Translations under genes and position numbers: made by a program
Shown: positions 32,180 to 34,782 of the stretch, piece by piece
Layout: each line of letters begins with the position of its first letter
Position numbering within the stretch: position 1 is the first letter of the stretch
NCBI RefSeq assembly: GCF_026008495.1
Contig: NZ_BQUN01000112.1
Coordinates: 120,394 to 155,175, forward strand
Direction of reading: 5' to 3'
Length of the DNA stretch: 34,782 nt
Origin: Streptomyces sp. A012304
GTDB lineage: Bacteria; Actinomycetota; Actinomycetes; Streptomycetales; Streptomycetaceae
Notes under the pieces: model-generated
The model's database searches: none
Seen by the model: the letters and a program-made list of their open reading frames with translations, nothing else
Told to the model about the DNA's origin: nothing

Positions 32180-32670
32180 GCTCCGGCAACAGGCGCCACT
32201 TCTCCCGGTGCCCGATCTCCCCAGGGACCCCCGTCTTGCGTCGGCGGGCCGGGTCGTCCGCCCACTCCTGGGGCACGAACAGGCGCCACTGCAGCGGACA
32301 GGACGCGGTGTCGGAGACCGCGTGCACGCTCACCGCGACCTGGCAGTTGGCCTGCTTGCCCAAGGCTCCGCAGTACTGGGGCGCGACCGCCACCGACATC
32401 TTCCCGTCCTTGGGAAACGACACATCGTCCACCGCCCAGGCATCCGGGCCGATCAGCGGCACCATCCGCTCCGCGATCCGCCGCCGCACCGGCACCGGAT
32501 CCCACGTCGACTGGTTCACGAACTGCTGCAGGTTCTGCTCATTGCCGTCCGGCAGTCGCTCTTCGCCCGTTGATCCTTGCGCGGCACCGACGCGAACACA
32601 TCCGCGACGAATAACGCCAACTTCGCCCGAGCACGGTTCACTTCATGTGCGTCCACACACCCACCATGCC
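32180..32670 (-). mobile_element. Remnant of an IS701-family insertion sequence
   Basis: On the minus strand, EVNRARAKLALFVADVFASV and PRKDQRAK (about 32655-32580) match the N-terminus of IS701-family (DDE) transposases. About 25 residues are then missing and the frame changes. The second part, LPDGNEQNLQQFVNQSTWDP, AVDDVSFPKDGK (first catalytic Asp), GALGKQANCQVAVSVHA and ASCPLQWRLFVPQEW, runs to about 32190. The C-terminal two-thirds with the other catalytic residues is gone. It separates the second Mrr-like gene from the DUF6545 fragment and has damaged both. CTAG at 32709-32712 may mark the insertion side. Definite inverted repeats were not found. Confidence 0.78.
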
Positions 32671-32711
32671 GCTGAACACCACCGACGGAAAGACCCAACG
32701 GAGTCCTACTA

Positions 32712-33220
32712 GTGCCCACCATCAACGATCAGGCGCAGAGCCTCCAGTACCGGATCAAGCAATACCGCAGCTACTACGGCCTACGCCCCCTGTGGCTGGC
32801 GTTCTACAGCGAGGCGCCGAGATCACACTGCCGATTGACCGAGTCGACCCGGCCCAGAGGCGCTGCTTCCGTAGCATCTCGATCCGGCTCTACCGCCGAG
32901 CAGTCGAGATCAGAGACGGACGGTTCGTGATCCGTCAGTACCTTGATGCCGCAGTCCGCGAAGCGAGCGAAGCCCGCCACCGGGCTCGAGGGCTTCACGG
33001 AGAAGAGCTGTCCGCGGCCGTCACCGCCGACCAGATCCTCGCCGGAATCGCCGCCCGGGCCGCCGGTACCCGCCCGGAGACCGACCAGCTCACCGAGTTC
33101 GCCGACTCCGAACGCCAGACCAGCAGGCCCATGGACGACATCGACGCTCTCCTCGACATCGCGCGCCACCTGCCCCGCCAGCCCGTACGAGCCCCCCACC
33201 TTGAGCAGGTCTCCGCATGA
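32712..33220 (+). pseudogene. C-terminal part of a DUF6545/MAB_1171c-like gene, frameshifted
   Basis: The frame from 32712 reads LQYRIKQYRSYYGLRPLWLA and FYSEA. After a lost base near 32818 another frame continues EITLPIDRVDP, LYRRAVEIRDGRFVIRQYLD and then an Ala/Arg-rich helix and LDIARHLPRQP to the TGA at 33218-33220. Full-length members have an N-terminal block of about seven membrane helices before the LRPLWxxLxxAxPEI motif; here it is replaced by the insertion-sequence remnant. So the gene is a fragment, although the last part could still be translated. Its stop overlaps the amidase start. Confidence 0.6.
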
Positions 33221-34689
33221 CCACCGACCTCACCCACCAGCCCGCCCACGTCCAGCTCCAGGCCCTGGATCGCCGCGAGATCTCCAGCCGCGAACTGCTC
33301 GACCTCCACCTGGCGCAGATCGACGCCAGCCAGATCAACGCCGTCGTCACCCGCGACGACAGCGCTGCCCGAGCCGTCGCACACGCGGCCGACGAACGCC
33401 GCGCCCGCAACGAGAGCACCGGCATCCTCGACGGCCTTCCCCTCACGATCAAGGACAGCTTCGAGACGGCCGGCCTGCGCACCACCAGCGGTGCCGAAGA
33501 CCTCGCCGATCACTTTCCCGCACACGACGCCGACGCCGTCGCCCGGCTCCGTTACCAAGGCGCCGTCATCATGGGCAAGACCAATACCCCGGCGTACTGC
33601 CAAGACCTGCACACCGACAACGTCCTGTTCGGCCCCACGCTTAACCCGCATGACCCCAAGCGCACTACCGGCGGCTCCTCCGGCGGCCCCGCCGCAGCAG
33701 TCGCCGCCCGTCTGACCCCCGCCGACCTCGGCAGCGACCTCGCCGGCTCCCTGCGGCTCCCCGCCCACTACTGCGGTGTCTACGGCCTGCGCCCCACACA
33801 GGGACTCATCCCAGCCCGCGGCCACGTCCCTCGCCCGCCGGGGTGGATCACCAGCAGCGACATGGTCACCCCCGGCCCCCTGGCCCGCCACCCCCGAGAC
33901 CTCGACCTCCTCCTCGCCGCACTGACGACACCGTCACCCGACGAGAACAACCCCTGGAGCGTCACGCTGCCCACAGCGCAACGCCCGATCGGCCAGCTCC
34001 GCGTAGCAGTGTGGGCCGACGACGCGAGCTGCCCAGTCGACCGCAGCACCGCCGATGCTCTCGCCACCGTCGAACGGACGCTGACCTCCGCCGGCGCGAG
34101 TGTCCGCCACACCGCGGGGCCGGTCGGCTTCGCTGACTCTCTGCGCCTCTTTGAGCAGCTCCTCTACGCCACCACGACCGCAGCCACCGACGACGACGCT
34201 AGCGCCGCCGAACTCGCCGCTGCCCGTGACCTACACACGGACGATGCGAGCCCTCGAGCCGCCTTCCTCCGCCACCGAACGCAGACACACCGTGTCTGGC
34301 TCCGCGCCAACGAGGAGCGCCTCCGGCTCCGGCAGACGTGGCACCGGTTCTTCGCCGACGCCCAGCACGACGTCCTCATTACGCCCGCCGCTCCTACTGC
34401 GGCGATCCCAGCCGGGAGCCGCTCTCTCATGGTCGACGGCGTCGAACGGAGCTTCTTCGACCAGACCGGCTGGGCCAACCTGACCAGCCACGTCGGTCTG
34501 CCCAGCCTGGTCATGCCTGTTGCGCGTACCGCCGATGGCCTCCCGATCGGTGTGCAGCTGGTAGGACCGGCCTATTCGGAGCGGTCCCTGCTCGTGATGG
34601 CCGAGCACCTGGCGCCTCTGCTCGGCGGGACGGCCGGGGGCGTCATCGGATCAATGAGCGGACGACCTCTGCGCCGCCGTTGTAGGTGA
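33217..34689 (+). CDS. Amidase-signature-family amidohydrolase
   Basis: The product is 490 residues, normal for the family. The Ser-cisSer-Lys triad is present: K79 (LTIKDSFETAG), the Gly/Ser-rich TTGGSSGGPAAAVAA with cis-Ser S154/S155, and nucleophile S178 in GSDLAGSLRLPA, where Ala replaces the usual Gly before GS. VYGLRPTQG follows as in other members. The C-terminus (GGVIGSMSGRPLRRRCR) looks unlike the family and may be read-through beyond a damaged end. ATG 33217 overlaps the preceding stop (ATGA). Such enzymes hydrolyse small amides; the substrate is unknown. It is not GatA, as no GatB/C genes are near. Confidence 0.88.
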   Translation: MTTDLTHQPAHVQLQALDRREISSRELLDLHLAQIDASQINAVVTRDDSAARAVAHAADERRARNESTGILDGLPLTIKDSFETAGLRTTSGAEDLADHFPAHDADAVARLRYQGAVIMGKTNTPAYCQDLHTDNVLFGPTLNPHDPKRTTGGSSGGPAAAVAARLTPADLGSDLAGSLRLPAHYCGVYGLRPTQGLIPARGHVPRPPGWITSSDMVTPGPLARHPRDLDLLLAALTTPSPDENNPWSVTLPTAQRPIGQLRVAVWADDASCPVDRSTADALATVERTLTSAGASVRHTAGPVGFADSLRLFEQLLYATTTAATDDDASAAELAAARDLHTDDASPRAAFLRHRTQTHRVWLRANEERLRLRQTWHRFFADAQHDVLITPAAPTAAIPAGSRSLMVDGVERSFFDQTGWANLTSHVGLPSLVMPVARTADGLPIGVQLVGPAYSERSLLVMAEHLAPLLGGTAGGVIGSMSGRPLRRRCR

Positions 34690-34782
34690 TGACGGCACCT
34701 TCATCGTCGGTAGGCGGTTCGAACCGAGCTCTTGCGTCCGTCGCGGCTGCCGTCGTCGCGGCGGGGCCGGGAGATCCCCGCC

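Noticed and set aside
32011..32505. 164-residue minus-strand open frame overlapping the transposase remnant
   Set aside because: It is the neighbouring frame of the IS701 remnant; the transposase motifs are in the other frames.
34705..34725. GGTTCGAACC resembling a tRNA T-loop
   Set aside because: The flanking bases do not form a five-pair T stem and no acceptor or anticodon arm is present; it is only a small palindrome.

Overview
The window is high-GC actinobacterial DNA, almost certainly Streptomyces. Evidence: strong third-position GC, GTG starts, twin-arginine signals on secreted enzymes, a LacI-controlled sugar ABC cassette, a decayed Streptomyces-type HTH regulator, and long antisense ORFs that are artefacts of the GC bias. 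No rRNA, tRNA or CRISPR array was seen.

Region 1 (1-19608) is a polysaccharide-use locus. It opens with the tail of one sugar ABC permease followed by a GH42 beta-galactosidase and a Tat-exported GH2 enzyme. Next comes a minus-strand block: a LacI regulator, a GH127 beta-L-arabinofuranosidase and a 2-hydroxyacid dehydrogenase. Divergent from it runs a seven-gene plus-strand operon: lipoprotein sugar-binding protein, two permeases, a large Tat-exported protein of unknown activity carrying two near-identical carbohydrate-binding-like repeats, a Tat-exported alginate-lyase-superfamily protein, a GH43 enzyme and an alpha/beta hydrolase. A 16-bp LacI-type operator (best copy CAGTAAACGATTACTG) lies before the LacI gene, before the dehydrogenase and before the binding protein, so I infer one regulon. 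The enzyme set suggests a substrate with arabinofuranose, galactose and uronic acid, such as a pectic or arabinogalactan-type glycan. The exact substrate is unknown.

Region 2 (19609-24388) is a patchwork of decay between small regulatory modules. It holds a frameshifted NsdA-like HTH regulator, a possible ISAs1 trace, a divergent FAD-monooxygenase/TetR pair with two clear palindromic operators, an NTF2-like/TetR operon that looks leaderless, and the 3' remains of a GH78 alpha-L-rhamnosidase gene.

Region 3 (24389-29360) carries small detoxification-type genes: an alpha/beta hydrolase, a TetR regulator, an HSL-family esterase, a quinone-oxidoreductase-like MDR protein and a divergent HxlR regulator. 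A 23-bp element upstream of both the esterase and the oxidoreductase/HxlR pair defines a likely HxlR regulon.

Region 4 (29361-34782) is accessory DNA. It has an aldehyde dehydrogenase tail, about 0.8 kb with nothing recognisable, a small membrane protein coupled to a membrane-anchored Mrr-like nuclease, a second frameshifted Mrr-like gene, an IS701-family transposase remnant, the C-terminal part of a DUF6545/MAB_1171c-like gene, and a translationally coupled amidase.
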